Positions 1 to 9,687 of a stretch of DNA of 36,616 bases are shown in pieces. The DNA comes from Pseudoduganella buxea (GTDB lineage: Bacteria > Pseudomonadota > Gammaproteobacteria > Burkholderiales > Burkholderiaceae_D). The notes under the pieces were generated by a model, which saw only the letters and a list, made by a program, of their open reading frames with translations, made no database searches and was not told the origin of the DNA. How positions within the stretch are numbered: position 1 is the stretch's first letter; every line of letters begins with the position of its first letter. Position numbers and translations under genes: made by a program. The stretch is from assembly GCF_009720835.1 (NCBI RefSeq), contig NZ_WNKZ01000067.1, forward strand, positions 1 through 36,616. The letters run 5' to 3'.

Positions 1-858
1 CACGGACGCTGGCGTCGCGCTCGGGGCGGAACGGTCGGCGCCTTCGCTGCGCGGCAGGGGCAGGCGCGACCAGGCAGGTTCGGCCTGGGCCGGCGCGCCT
101 GCCTTGCGCAAGGCGAAGGCCTGGCGGTAGGGCAGGGGCGTAAAGCCGTGGCGGGTGAAGGACGGCACTTCCGCGTAGCCGGCCAGCAGCACGCCGTCGT
201 CGGCCAGCAGCGCGCCCAGGCGCCCGATCGCCGTGGCCGTGGTGTCGCGGTCGAAATAGATCAACAGGTTGCGGCAGAAGATGACGTCATAGGTGCGCGG
301 CGCGGCCAGCTCGCTGGTCAACAGGTTGCCCTGCCTGAAGCGCACGCGCCGGCGCAGGCCAGCGTCGATGGCGAACAGCTCGTCGTCCACCGGCCTGAAA
401 TGGCGTTCGCGGAACGACAGGTCCTTGCCGCGAAACGCATTGCGGCCGAACAGGCCCGATTCGGCCCGCGCGATGCAGGCGGCCGAGATGTCGACGGCGT
501 CGATGGCGAACGCGGTGGGGGCGATGCCGGCGTCGCACAGGGCCATCGCCAGCGAATACGGCTCCTCGCCGCCGGCGCAGGGAATCGACAGCATGCGCAC
601 CAGCCGGCCGCCTTCGGCCAGCCGCGCGCGGGCGAATTCGGCCGCTACGGCAAAGGCCTGCGGGTCGCGGAACAGCCACGATTCGGGCACCACCACCAGT
701 TCGATCAGTGCCGTCAGTTCCTGCCGGTCCAGCTGCGCCGTGTACAGCTTGCGGTCATCCACGCCGAGCGCTTCCATACGCTGCTTGACGGCCCGTTCCA
801 CCGTGGCGCGTGTCAGGTTCAGGCCGGTGGCCTCGCGCAGCAGCGCCAGCGTCTTCAC
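1..858 (-). CDS. CheR-type protein-glutamate methyltransferase, WspC-like (3' end cut by window edge)
   Basis: Transfers a methyl group from S-adenosylmethionine to glutamates on chemoreceptors, here presumably the receptor two genes upstream. The reading frame is open from a GTG at 858 to base 1. Visible are an N-terminal helical region rich in Arg/Leu, the segment VVVPESWLFRDPQAF, the SAM-binding loop SIPCAGGEEPYSLAM and the motif VIFCRNLLIYFD. After the catalytic domain the chain enters an Ala/Pro/Ser-rich linker, as in WspC proteins, where TPR repeats follow; those would lie outside the window. The GTG overlaps the TGA of the upstream CheW gene (GTGA), implying translational coupling. The ATG at 872 is out of frame, so GTG is the best start. 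The family is certain; the WspC assignment rests on operon order and the N-terminal motif. Confidence 0.88.
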   Translation of the reverse strand, partial: MKTLALLREATGLNLTRATVERAVKQRMEALGVDDRKLYTAQLDRQELTALIELVVVPESWLFRDPQAFAVAAEFARARLAEGGRLVRMLSIPCAGGEEPYSLAMALCDAGIAPTAFAIDAVDISAACIARAESGLFGRNAFRGKDLSFRERHFRPVDDELFAIDAGLRRRVRFRQGNLLTSELAAPRTYDVIFCRNLLIYFDRDTTATAIGRLGALLADDGVLLAGYAEVPSFTRHGFTPLPYRQAFALRKAGAPAQAEPAWSRLPLPRSEGADRSAPSATPASV

Positions 859-1319
859 GGCGTCGTGTCCATTGGCGCGGGCGCGAACAGCAGCGCGCGA
901 AGCGCGTCGGGCAGGAGGTGCTCAGGGTGGACCAGCTGGACGATGCCGGCGGCATCGCCGGCCACCCGGCCCAGGAAGGGTGCGGCCTGCACGCCGCTGT
1001 CGGCCAGCGCTTCGTCGTCGACGTCCTGGACACCCATCACGCGCTCGGCCAGCAGGCCCAATGCGTGCACCGCGCCGTCGGGGGCCCGGTAGTCGACCAG
1101 CACGATACGGGTATCGACGCGCAGCGCCGCCGCCGGCGCGCCGCCGCTGCGGGACAGGTCGATGACGGGAATGGCGGCGCCGTGCAGGTTCATCAGGCCG
1201 GCCACCGACCCGGGCGCCAGCGGAATGGCTTTCAGCGCCATCAGCGGCAGCACGCGCCGGATCACGGCCAGCGGCAGGCCGTAGCGGTCGGCACCGATAT
1301 GGAACACCAGCAGCTTCAT
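855..1319 (-). CDS. CheW-like coupling protein (WspB-like)
   Basis: A 154-residue single CheW domain that should bridge the receptor and a CheA-type kinase at the inner membrane. The N-terminus MKLLVFHIGADRYGLPLAVI is the usual first beta strands of CheW, followed by GLMNLHGAAIPVIDLS, the canonical region between strands. The start was set at 1319 rather than further upstream because the CheW fold begins there and the gap to the preceding receptor gene is then only 13 bases. The 3' end overlaps the next gene, cheR, by four bases. In the Wsp system the first of two CheW proteins (WspB) occupies this place, between receptor and methyltransferase. A general chemotaxis CheW is the alternative. 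Confidence 0.85.
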   Translation of the reverse strand: MKLLVFHIGADRYGLPLAVIRRVLPLMALKAIPLAPGSVAGLMNLHGAAIPVIDLSRSGGAPAAALRVDTRIVLVDYRAPDGAVHALGLLAERVMGVQDVDDEALADSGVQAAPFLGRVAGDAAGIVQLVHPEHLLPDALRALLFAPAPMDTTP

Positions 1320-1332
1320 GGCGCCACCGCCC

Positions 1333-3147
1333 TTACACGTTGACGGCGAACGTCGCGACCGAGGACTGCAGGTCGCTGGCCGCATACTGCAGCTGGTGCA
1401 CGGCTTCGCTAGTGGCCTTCAGCGATTCCACCGTCTGCTGGGTGGCGTCGTTAAGCTGCATCATGGTCTCCGTGATCTGCTGGGCACCCACGGCCTGCGA
1501 CTGCATCCCCTGCAGCACCATGTCGAACTGGGGCGCCAGCTTCTGCACCTGGTCCATCACGGTCGAGAGCTGGTCCGTCACGCCGCGCACCTCGCCGACG
1601 CTGCGGCGGATCTCCTCGGAGAACTTGTCCATGCCCATCACGCTGGCCGACACGGCCGACTGCATCTCCTTGAGCATCTGCTCGATATCCCACGTCGACA
1701 CGGAAGTCTGGTCGGCCAGCCGGCGGATCTCGGTGGCGACGACGGAGAAGCCGCGCCCGGCCTCGCCGGCCTTTTCCGCCTCGATGGCCGCGTTCAGCGA
1801 CAGGATGTTGGTCTGGTCGGCCACCTTGGTAATGGTGATCAGGACGCTGTTGATATTGCTGGCCTTTTCCGACAGGGCGGCCAGCTTGGCGTTGATCGAG
1901 TCCGTCGCCGAGACCATCGTCTGCATCGTCGCATCCATGCGGCGCAGGTTGTCCTGCGCTTCCGCGGTGGCGCTGGTGGTGTAGTCGGCGACGGCGGTGG
2001 CGCCTTCCATGGTTTTCAGGAGCTGGCTCGTGTTGGAGGCGATTTCCTTGGTCGTGCTGAGCACCTCGACGCTGGTCTGGGCCTGCTCGACGCCGGTTGC
2101 TTCCTGCTGCTTGGCCGACGCGGCGATTTCCGTGGCCGAAGTGGTGACCTGGATGCCGGCCTTCTGCACATTGTTCAGCAGCAGGCGCAGGTTGTCGAAC
2201 ATGCGCGCCAGGCCCTGGCCCAGCTGGCCGATGGCGTCGCTGCCCGTGATCGTCACCTTGCCCGTCAGGTCGCCCGAGGCGGCCTTCGACACCACTTCCA
2301 GCAAGGCGTCGACCTTGGCGCGCAGCTCGTCGGTGCTGGCCCGTTCGCGTTGCTGGTTGTCCTGGATCGACTGCGCCATGCGGTTGAATTCCGTCGATAC
2401 GCGGCCCAGTTCATCATTCGACGTGACTGTCACGCGCGCGCCCTGGTCGCCGCCGGCGATGCGGCCGACCACGCCCGTCAGGTTCGTCAGCGGGCCCATG
2501 ATGGCGCGCGTCAGGACGACCACGACAATCAGCGACAGCACCACGCAAACTGCGCCGCCCGCCGCCAGGGTCGTCGTCATGTCGCGCTGCAGGCTGGCCG
2601 CATTGCGCGAGCGCTCGGCCAGCAGCTCGCCTTCCTCGCGGCGCGCCTGGTCCAGCAGCGCATGGACGGCCGTGATGACGGGACTGCCCTGGGCCAGCTG
2701 CGGCATGCGGCCGATGGCGTCGGCCGCGCCGGGCGTGCCGGCCAGTTCCTGGCGGCGCGCCACCTGCGGTTCGATCACACTGCCGATCCAGCCCTGGATC
2801 ATCGTATCGAGCTTGCGCAACCGTTCGAGTTGCGGCGGATTGTCGGCCACCAGCTTCTGCGCCGCGGCGAGGCTGTTCGGCAGGGCAGCCATCTCCTGGC
2901 GCACCTTGGCCAGGCGGGCCGGGTCGCCGGTCAGGTAGTAGCCGCGCGTTTCGGCCTGGATCTGCATGACGTCGTTGCTGACCCGGTCCAGGGAATGCAG
3001 CACCTGCATCGTATGCCGATCCCAGCCGTTCGCTTCGGACAGGCGCGCGAAGTTGTTGTATGCCAGGAGCAGCAGCACGAGAATGATGGCCAGGATGGCG
3101 CCAAAGCCCGCGTACAGTTTGTTTTTGATGCCCAGGTCTTTGATCAT
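1333..3147 (-). CDS. wspA: Methyl-accepting chemosensory receptor, WspA-like
   Basis: Inner-membrane receptor of 604 residues. Two membrane helices (about residues 12-31 and 191-213) flank a periplasmic sensor of about 160 residues containing ETRGYYLTGDP, a CHASE3-like signature. HAMP follows at about 214-266, a second HAMP-like segment at about 280-330, and the cytoplasmic coiled-coil signalling domain to the end. The tip contains NAAIEAEKAGEAGRGFSVVA and the stretch WDIEQMLKEMQSAVSASVMG, which resembles WspA of Pseudomonas rather than ordinary chemotaxis receptors. Known Wsp systems sense surface contact and drive a GGDEF response regulator (WspR) to make cyclic-di-GMP. The order receptor - CheW - CheR matches wspA-wspB-wspC. 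The kinase, CheB and WspR homologues would lie beyond base 1. Confidence 0.82.
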   Translation of the reverse strand: MIKDLGIKNKLYAGFGAILAIILVLLLLAYNNFARLSEANGWDRHTMQVLHSLDRVSNDVMQIQAETRGYYLTGDPARLAKVRQEMAALPNSLAAAQKLVADNPPQLERLRKLDTMIQGWIGSVIEPQVARRQELAGTPGAADAIGRMPQLAQGSPVITAVHALLDQARREEGELLAERSRNAASLQRDMTTTLAAGGAVCVVLSLIVVVVLTRAIMGPLTNLTGVVGRIAGGDQGARVTVTSNDELGRVSTEFNRMAQSIQDNQQRERASTDELRAKVDALLEVVSKAASGDLTGKVTITGSDAIGQLGQGLARMFDNLRLLLNNVQKAGIQVTTSATEIAASAKQQEATGVEQAQTSVEVLSTTKEIASNTSQLLKTMEGATAVADYTTSATAEAQDNLRRMDATMQTMVSATDSINAKLAALSEKASNINSVLITITKVADQTNILSLNAAIEAEKAGEAGRGFSVVATEIRRLADQTSVSTWDIEQMLKEMQSAVSASVMGMDKFSEEIRRSVGEVRGVTDQLSTVMDQVQKLAPQFDMVLQGMQSQAVGAQQITETMMQLNDATQQTVESLKATSEAVHQLQYAASDLQSSVATFAVNV

Positions 3148-3272
3148 CGTGTCTTCCCATCAGGACGAGTTCGTATCGCGTGCAATGTAACATTTTGCCG
3201 GGGCGCGAGCCACTGGCCGCTGCGCTGCCGTGCGGCGCGCATTGTCTTTAATGTCACAACCGCGCGACCAAT

Positions 3273-3298
3273 AAAAAAGGCTGCCCGCGTGGGCAGCC
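3273..3298 (-). terminator. Intrinsic terminator of argG
   Basis: On the minus strand a perfect 8-bp stem (GGCTGCCC / GGGCAGCC) with loop ACGC is followed directly by six T residues. It lies 20 bases after the argG stop codon and separates the arginine cluster from the wspA promoter region. Confidence 0.9.
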
Positions 3299-3318
3299 TC
3301 CGTAGTGCATACGCCGGC

Positions 3319-4551
<1,233 letters not shown>

Positions 4552-4569
4552 GCTAGTTCCAATCTTCGT

Positions 4570-4965
4570 TCAAACAGGTTCGTGGCAGACCGCTTCGATG
4601 TTGTGCCCGTCCGGGTCCAGCACGAAGGCGCCATAGTAATTCGGGTGATAGTGGGGCCGCAGGCCGGGGGCGCCGTTGTCGCGCGCTCCGGCAGCCAGCG
4701 CGGCCGCGTGAAAGGCGTCAACCTGCGCGCGGCTGGTGACGCGGAAGGCGATATGGACGCTGGCGCCGGCGCTCTTGCCCGCGCTGGCGCTGGAAATCCA
4801 GAACTCCGGCTTGGGCGCTTCGCCGAAGCCGGCGGTGTGGAAGGCGCCGGTGATCTCCGGGCCCAGTTCCATCACCTTCGAAAAGCCGAGCGGTGCCAGC
4901 GCCTTCTCGTAGAAGGCACGGCTCGCGGGGAAGTCGGCGACGATAACGCCGGTGTGATCGATCAT
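4570..4965 (-). CDS. VOC-fold (glyoxalase/bleomycin resistance-like) protein
   Basis: A 131-residue protein with a single vicinal-oxygen-chelate fold. It begins MIDHTGVIVADFPASRAFYE and ends with DPDGHNIEAVCH, the paired beta-alpha-beta units of the family. Candidate metal ligands are His4, the His of SVHIAFRV and the Glu of NIEAVCH. Its substrate cannot be read from the sequence; members include isomerases, dioxygenases and antibiotic-binding proteins. The start codon lies only four bases after the argF stop, so it is probably translationally coupled to argF and co-transcribed with argG. The context suggests a metabolite-handling role, but no arginine-pathway reaction is known to need it. 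Confidence 0.82.
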   Translation of the reverse strand: MIDHTGVIVADFPASRAFYEKALAPLGFSKVMELGPEITGAFHTAGFGEAPKPEFWISSASAGKSAGASVHIAFRVTSRAQVDAFHAAALAAGARDNGAPGLRPHYHPNYYGAFVLDPDGHNIEAVCHEPV

Positions 4966-4969
4966 GGTC

Positions 4970-5893
4970 TTATTCCTCGATGCGGCCCAGCAGCAGGTAT
5001 TCGATCAGGGCCTTCTGGATATGCAGGCGGTTCTCCGCTTCGTCCCACACCACCGACTGCGGGCCGTCGATGACGTCGGCCGAGACTTCCTCTCCCCGGT
5101 GCGCCGGCAGGCAGTGCATGAACAGCGCGTCGGGCGTGGCGCGGGCCATCTTGGCGCTGTCGACGATCCAGCCGTCGAAGGCTTTCAGGCGCGCCGCGTT
5201 CTCTTCCTCGTAGCCCATGCTGGTCCAGACGTCCGTATTGACCAGGTGCGCGCCCGCGCAGGCGTCGGAAGGATTTTCGAACAGCGTGAAGCGGTCGGTC
5301 GAGACAAGCGACATGTCCAGGTCGTAGCCTTTCGGCGTCGACACGTTCAGGTGGAAGCCGAACACCTCGGCCGCCTGCAGCCACGAATACAGCATGTTGT
5401 TGGCGTCGCCGATCCACGCCACCGTCTTGCCGCTGATGGCGCCGCGGTGCTCGTAGAACGTGAAGATGTCGGCGAAGACCTGGCAGGGATGGTGCTCGTT
5501 GGTCAAGCCGTTGATGACGGGCACGCGCGAGTTGGCGGCGAAGCGCTCGATGATGTCCTGGCCGAAGGTTCGCACCATGATGATGTCGCACATGCGGGAC
5601 ATCACCTGGCCGGCATCCTCCACCGGTTCGCCGCGGCCCAGCTGCGAGTCGCGCGTGTTCAGGTAGATGGCGGCGCCGCCCAGCTGGTGCATGCCGGCCT
5701 CGAAGGACAGGCGGGTACGGGTCGAGTTCTTCTCGAATACCATCACCAGGGTGCGGTCGATCAGCGGGTGATGGATCTCGTAGTTCTTGAACTTGCGCTT
5801 GATGATGTGCGCACGTCGAATCACGTATTCGTATTCCTCCAGCGTGAAGTCGGAAAACTGGAGGTAGTGCTTGATCTGGTTTTGAGTAGACAT
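4970..5893 (-). CDS. argF: Ornithine carbamoyltransferase
   Basis: Cytoplasmic enzyme making citrulline from ornithine and carbamoyl phosphate. It has 307 residues from the ATG at 5893. The frame extends 16 codons further up, but those encode a Gly/Ala/Pro-rich stretch unlike the family, so 5893 is preferred. The carbamoyl phosphate loop STRT is at residues 57-60 and the ornithine-side HCLP motif at 260-263. It is the first gene of the argF - VOC - argG cluster. A consensus -10 hexamer lies about 50 bases upstream, immediately after the preceding gene's stop. Confidence 0.96.
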   Translation of the reverse strand: MSTQNQIKHYLQFSDFTLEEYEYVIRRAHIIKRKFKNYEIHHPLIDRTLVMVFEKNSTRTRLSFEAGMHQLGGAAIYLNTRDSQLGRGEPVEDAGQVMSRMCDIIMVRTFGQDIIERFAANSRVPVINGLTNEHHPCQVFADIFTFYEHRGAISGKTVAWIGDANNMLYSWLQAAEVFGFHLNVSTPKGYDLDMSLVSTDRFTLFENPSDACAGAHLVNTDVWTSMGYEEENAARLKAFDGWIVDSAKMARATPDALFMHCLPAHRGEEVSADVIDGPQSVVWDEAENRLHIQKALIEYLLLGRIEE

Positions 5894-5945
5894 AGTCACA
5901 ACGATTGGTGCCGGGGGCGCCCCGGGGGCCCAGCTTAGCAAATCA

Positions 5946-5951
5946 ATTATA
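5946..5951 (-). promoter_or_regulatory. Possible -10 element of the argF cluster
   Basis: TATAAT on the minus strand, a perfect -10 hexamer in an A/T-rich island between the kinase stop (5960) and argF. The expected -35 position has no good hexamer, so recognition may need an activator, or the match may be chance in an otherwise G/C-rich region. Confidence 0.4.
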
Positions 5952-5959
5952 TGATGTTT

Positions 5960-8776
5960 TCAGTATATGGTGGCGGGGCTGGCCGGGTCCGGGCTGGGCG
6001 CCACCAGCGGCAACGCCAGGGTGAAGGTTGTGCCGGCCGGACTGCTGGCCACGGCAATGCTCCCGCCCAGCAGCGACGTAACGATGTTATAGCTGATCGA
6101 CAGTCCCAGCCCGCTGCCGCCCTGACCGAGCTTGGTGGTGAAGAAGGGGTCGTAGATGCGCGACAGGTGTTCCGGGGCGATGCCGGCGCCGTCGTCGGCG
6201 AACACGATGGTGACGTGGCCGTCCGCAGGCACCGCCGCGGCCAGGGTCATGGTGCCGCCTTCGCGTCCGTCGAAGGCGTGCAGCAGGGCGTTGTTGATCA
6301 GGTTCGTGACGACCTGGCCGAACGGGCCGGGGTAGCTGTCCAGCGCCACGCCTTCGGGCACGTCGACGATCAGCCGGTGGCTGGAAGCGCGGATGCGGTT
6401 CATCACGGTGGCAACGATCTCGCGCGTGACCTGCTGCAGGTCGAAGGGGCGGCGCTGCTCGGTGGTGCGGTCCACCGCCACCTGCTTGAAGCTGGCCACC
6501 AGTTCGGCCGCGCTGCGCAGGCCGCGCATCACCAGCTCGGAAGCCTTGTGCGTGTCGGCGATGAAGGCGGCCAGTTCCGAGCGGCGCAGGCCGGGTCCGT
6601 TCAGCGCCTTTTCCAGCGCGTCGGTCTTCTGTTCCAGGGTACTGGCGATCAGGAGGCTGTTGCCGATCGGCGTATTGAGTTCATGGGCCACGCCGGCCAT
6701 CAGCGCGCCCAGCGCCGCCAGCTTTTCCTGCGATACCAGCTGCGACTGCGCTTCCTGCAACTGGCGGTAGGCCTGGGCGTTGTCCAGTGCGATGGCGCCA
6801 TAGGCGCATAAAGTGCGGAAGATCAGGCGTTCGCGCTCACCGTAGGCATGGGGCCGGGTCGATTGCGCGCTCATCACGCCCAGTACCCGCTCGCCTACCA
6901 GCAGCGGCACGTACAGGGCGCTGGCCGTGGCCTCGGGCAGGGGGCCGCGCACCGGCTCGGCAGCGGCATCCTCGATATAGACTTCCCTGCGCTCGCGCAC
7001 GCAGCGTGCGCACCAGGCCGTGGTGTCGTCCAGTTCGATGCGGGTCGGCGGCATCGGCGAGTCGCCTTCGCGCGTGAAGGCCGGCACCAGGACGTGGCCT
7101 TCTTCCAGCAGGTAGACGGCGAAGATGTGCGGCGCCAGCAGGGCGTTGACATACCGGTTCAATACTTCGTAGACGGCGGCCGCATCGAGGTGGATGGTGA
7201 TTTCCCGGCCGATCGCGGAGAGGCGCTCCAGGGTGGCGCTGGTCTGCTGCAACAGCTCGGCGCGGCGCGCTTCCGACATCGCCAGCTCGCGGTGATGCAG
7301 GCCCTCGGCCCGGGCCTGTTCGGTTTGCTGGTGCACCTGCATGGCAATGGCCCGGCCGGTCGCTTCCTGGCTGTGCGTCTTTTCGTGCGAAACGCCTGCG
7401 GCACGCGCCATGTCGTAGGCCCGGCGGTAGTCGCCCAGGTGGGCGTAGCGGTCGGCCAGCGCGTCGTACAGGCTGCCCGGCACCGTGTAGCCCTGGATGG
7501 TCGATGCCGTATCGAGCGCCCGGTGCAGGTAGTGCAGGGCTGGATCGGCTTCGCGCATGGCGGCCGGCGGCGGCAGGCGGTGCGCGCCGGCGCGGCTGTG
7601 GATCAGGGCCAGCACGCGCAGGCCGGCGATGTGGTTGTAGGGGTTGTGGTGGCCGTGCGCCAGTTCGACCGCCTCCAGCGCCAGCACCAGGGCCTCGCGC
7701 GGCCGGTCCAGGAAACACAGCGCGTGGGCCTGGCCGCGCCGAGCCACCATGCGGAAGTCGGCCTGTTCCAGGACGTCGGCCCGCACCGCCAGCCGCTCGA
7801 AGGCGTCCAGGGCACCGGCGAAGTCGTCGCGCGCCAGGCACAGGTCACCCTGGTATTGCAGGGCGATGGCGAACAGCCGGCTCGATGCATATGGCCGCAG
7901 GATGTCGAAGGCTTCGCGCAGCAGTTCCTCGGCCGCTTCCAGCCGGCCCAGCCGGCGCACCGTATCGGCCGTGTGCAGCAGGGCCGCGCCGATGCTGCGC
8001 GGCCAGCCGGTGGGGCGGGCGATATCGAGCCCGCGCTGCAGCCATTCCAGCGCCGAGTGGTGGTCGTTCAGGTTGGAGAACTTCTCGCCGATATTGGTGG
8101 CGGCGATGATGGCCGCGCGCAGCTGGCCCGTTTCCAGCGCCGCCTCGTAGGTGCGCAGGTAGAAGCCGGCGGCGCCGCCGAAGTCGCTGCTCTGGCTGGC
8201 CGCCATGCCGAGGAAGTCGTTGATCCAGCAGTCCAGCGCGGGCGGCGCCTCGGCGGCCAGGTCGAAGCGGTGGCCCCACCGTTCGCGCGCCGAATCGATA
8301 TCGCGCAGTACGGCCCAGCGCGCGCTGGCAGCGTCCGCGATGGCTTCGCGCTCGCCGTCGCCGGCGGCGCGGGCAGCGCGGGCGCACTCGGCCAGTTCGG
8401 CATCGCGGTGTACATGGTCGCCGTGGTCGACGGCGATCCACGCGCGCAGCCAGTGGGCGTCGGCGCAACCGGCATCGTCGCCCAGCAGGCGCAGCGTATG
8501 CAGGGCCTCGCCGGCCTGCGATCCGGCCGATTCCAGCTCGCCCATCAGCCACGCCACCTCGGCCCGGAGCAGGCGCAGGCGGCCGGCGGCAGTGGCGTCG
8601 CCGGCGTGGATCAGCAGCGTGTCGGCTTCGTCGGCCAGTTCGATGGCGCGCAGACTGTCGCGCTGGCGCAGGTGCCACGCCAGCGGCAGCAGCACCGGCA
8701 GGCGTTCAAGGCCCCGCAGCGGCAGCAGGGCCAGCTCCCAGTGGGCGACGTCGTCATCGTGGGCGAACATGTCCAT
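5960..8776 (-). CDS. Soluble TPR-GAF sensor histidine kinase
   Basis: A 938-residue kinase with no membrane helix. Residues about 30-480 are helical repeats of TPR type (for example LLHTADTVRRLGRLEAAEEL and LYDALADRYAHLGDYRRAYD), followed by a short coiled coil and a GAF domain at about 525-668. The dimerisation/phosphoacceptor region has GVAHELNTPIGN with His698. The ATPase domain has the N box NLINNALLHAF (from 825), DDGAGI (861), DPFFTTK and GGSGLGLSI. All catalytic motifs are intact. No receiver domain or response regulator is present nearby, so it is an orphan kinase with unknown partner. It follows rsgA by 14 bases and is probably its co-transcribed distal gene. The input ligand is unknown. 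Confidence 0.9.
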   Translation of the reverse strand: MDMFAHDDDVAHWELALLPLRGLERLPVLLPLAWHLRQRDSLRAIELADEADTLLIHAGDATAAGRLRLLRAEVAWLMGELESAGSQAGEALHTLRLLGDDAGCADAHWLRAWIAVDHGDHVHRDAELAECARAARAAGDGEREAIADAASARWAVLRDIDSARERWGHRFDLAAEAPPALDCWINDFLGMAASQSSDFGGAAGFYLRTYEAALETGQLRAAIIAATNIGEKFSNLNDHHSALEWLQRGLDIARPTGWPRSIGAALLHTADTVRRLGRLEAAEELLREAFDILRPYASSRLFAIALQYQGDLCLARDDFAGALDAFERLAVRADVLEQADFRMVARRGQAHALCFLDRPREALVLALEAVELAHGHHNPYNHIAGLRVLALIHSRAGAHRLPPPAAMREADPALHYLHRALDTASTIQGYTVPGSLYDALADRYAHLGDYRRAYDMARAAGVSHEKTHSQEATGRAIAMQVHQQTEQARAEGLHHRELAMSEARRAELLQQTSATLERLSAIGREITIHLDAAAVYEVLNRYVNALLAPHIFAVYLLEEGHVLVPAFTREGDSPMPPTRIELDDTTAWCARCVRERREVYIEDAAAEPVRGPLPEATASALYVPLLVGERVLGVMSAQSTRPHAYGERERLIFRTLCAYGAIALDNAQAYRQLQEAQSQLVSQEKLAALGALMAGVAHELNTPIGNSLLIASTLEQKTDALEKALNGPGLRRSELAAFIADTHKASELVMRGLRSAAELVASFKQVAVDRTTEQRRPFDLQQVTREIVATVMNRIRASSHRLIVDVPEGVALDSYPGPFGQVVTNLINNALLHAFDGREGGTMTLAAAVPADGHVTIVFADDGAGIAPEHLSRIYDPFFTTKLGQGGSGLGLSISYNIVTSLLGGSIAVASSPAGTTFTLALPLVAPSPDPASPATIY

Positions 8777-8790
8777 GGGGGCGGGGAAGG

Positions 8791-9687
8791 TCAGTAAAGG
8801 GTCTGGGACGATTCGTGCAGCAATTGGCCGTACAGGTCATGGCGCATGCGCGCGATCTTGCCGGCGGCCACGGCGTCGAGGATGGCGCAGAACGGTTCCT
8901 GCTGGTGGCGGCAGTTGTAGTACTTGCAGCCGCCCAGGTAGGGCGTGAAATCGCGGAAGGCCCGTTCCAGCATGCCTTCGGACAGGTGGTACAGGCCGAA
9001 TTCCTGGAAGCCCGGCGAATCGATGACGGTGGCACCGCCGCCCAGGTGGTACAGACGCGTGAACGTCGTGGTGTGCTTGCCCGTGTCGAGCTTCTCGGAG
9101 ATTTCGCGCACGGCGATGTCGGCGTCCGGCACCAGGAGGTTGATCAGCGAGGACTTGCCCATGCCGGACTGGCCGATCAGGATGGTCGACTGGTTTTCCA
9201 GCAGCGGCGCCAGTTCGGCGACGGCTTCCTCGGGCCGGGTCCGGGCCGACACCTCGTGCACCGGGTAGCCCATCGACGAATACACCTTCAGCCGCGTGCG
9301 GGCCTGCTCCAGGCCTTCCGCGACGTCGACCTTGTTCAGGATCAGGCGCACCTGGATGCCGGCGGCATCGGCCGCCACCGTCGAGCGCGAGATCAGGTCG
9401 TCCGAGAAGCTGGGCTCCGTCGCGACGACGATGAACAGCTGCGTCACATTGGCCGCCAGCAGCTTGGACTTGTACTGGTCGGAGCGGTACAGCAGCGTCT
9501 TGCGCTCGCAGATGCGGTCGATCACGGCCTGGTCGTTCGACGTCGGCGTCAGTTCGACGATGTCGCCCACGGCCACGTTGGTCTTCTTGCCGCGCGTGAC
9601 GCACTGCAGGTGGGTGCCGTCGGCGTCGGCCAGGTAATGGCGGCCGTGGGCGGCGATGATGATGCCGGTCTTCTTGACGGTGCTCAT
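8791..9687 (-). CDS. rsgA: Ribosome small subunit-dependent GTPase RsgA
   Basis: Circularly permuted GTPase of 298 residues that acts in late maturation of the 30S subunit. The order is an N-terminal OB fold (residues about 1-75), then G4 NKVD (118-121), the P-loop GQSGMGKSS (172-180), G3 DSPG (223-226) and a zinc-binding tail with Cys254, Cys259, His261 and Cys267. The start at 9687 was chosen because the family N-terminus begins there; the open frame further upstream only overlaps phhB. Its ATG overlaps the phhB TGA (ATGA), so translation is likely coupled. It is part of the M48 - phhB - rsgA - kinase run. Confidence 0.96.
   Translation of the reverse strand: MSTVKKTGIIIAAHGRHYLADADGTHLQCVTRGKKTNVAVGDIVELTPTSNDQAVIDRICERKTLLYRSDQYKSKLLAANVTQLFIVVATEPSFSDDLISRSTVAADAAGIQVRLILNKVDVAEGLEQARTRLKVYSSMGYPVHEVSARTRPEEAVAELAPLLENQSTILIGQSGMGKSSLINLLVPDADIAVREISEKLDTGKHTTTFTRLYHLGGGATVIDSPGFQEFGLYHLSEGMLERAFRDFTPYLGGCKYYNCRHQQEPFCAILDAVAAGKIARMRHDLYGQLLHESSQTLY

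Noticed and set aside
6848..8797. 649-codon plus-strand frame opposite the histidine kinase
   Set aside because: Shadow of the kinase; Gln/His/Gly/Ala-rich with no recognisable motif, while the minus strand has every kinase signature.
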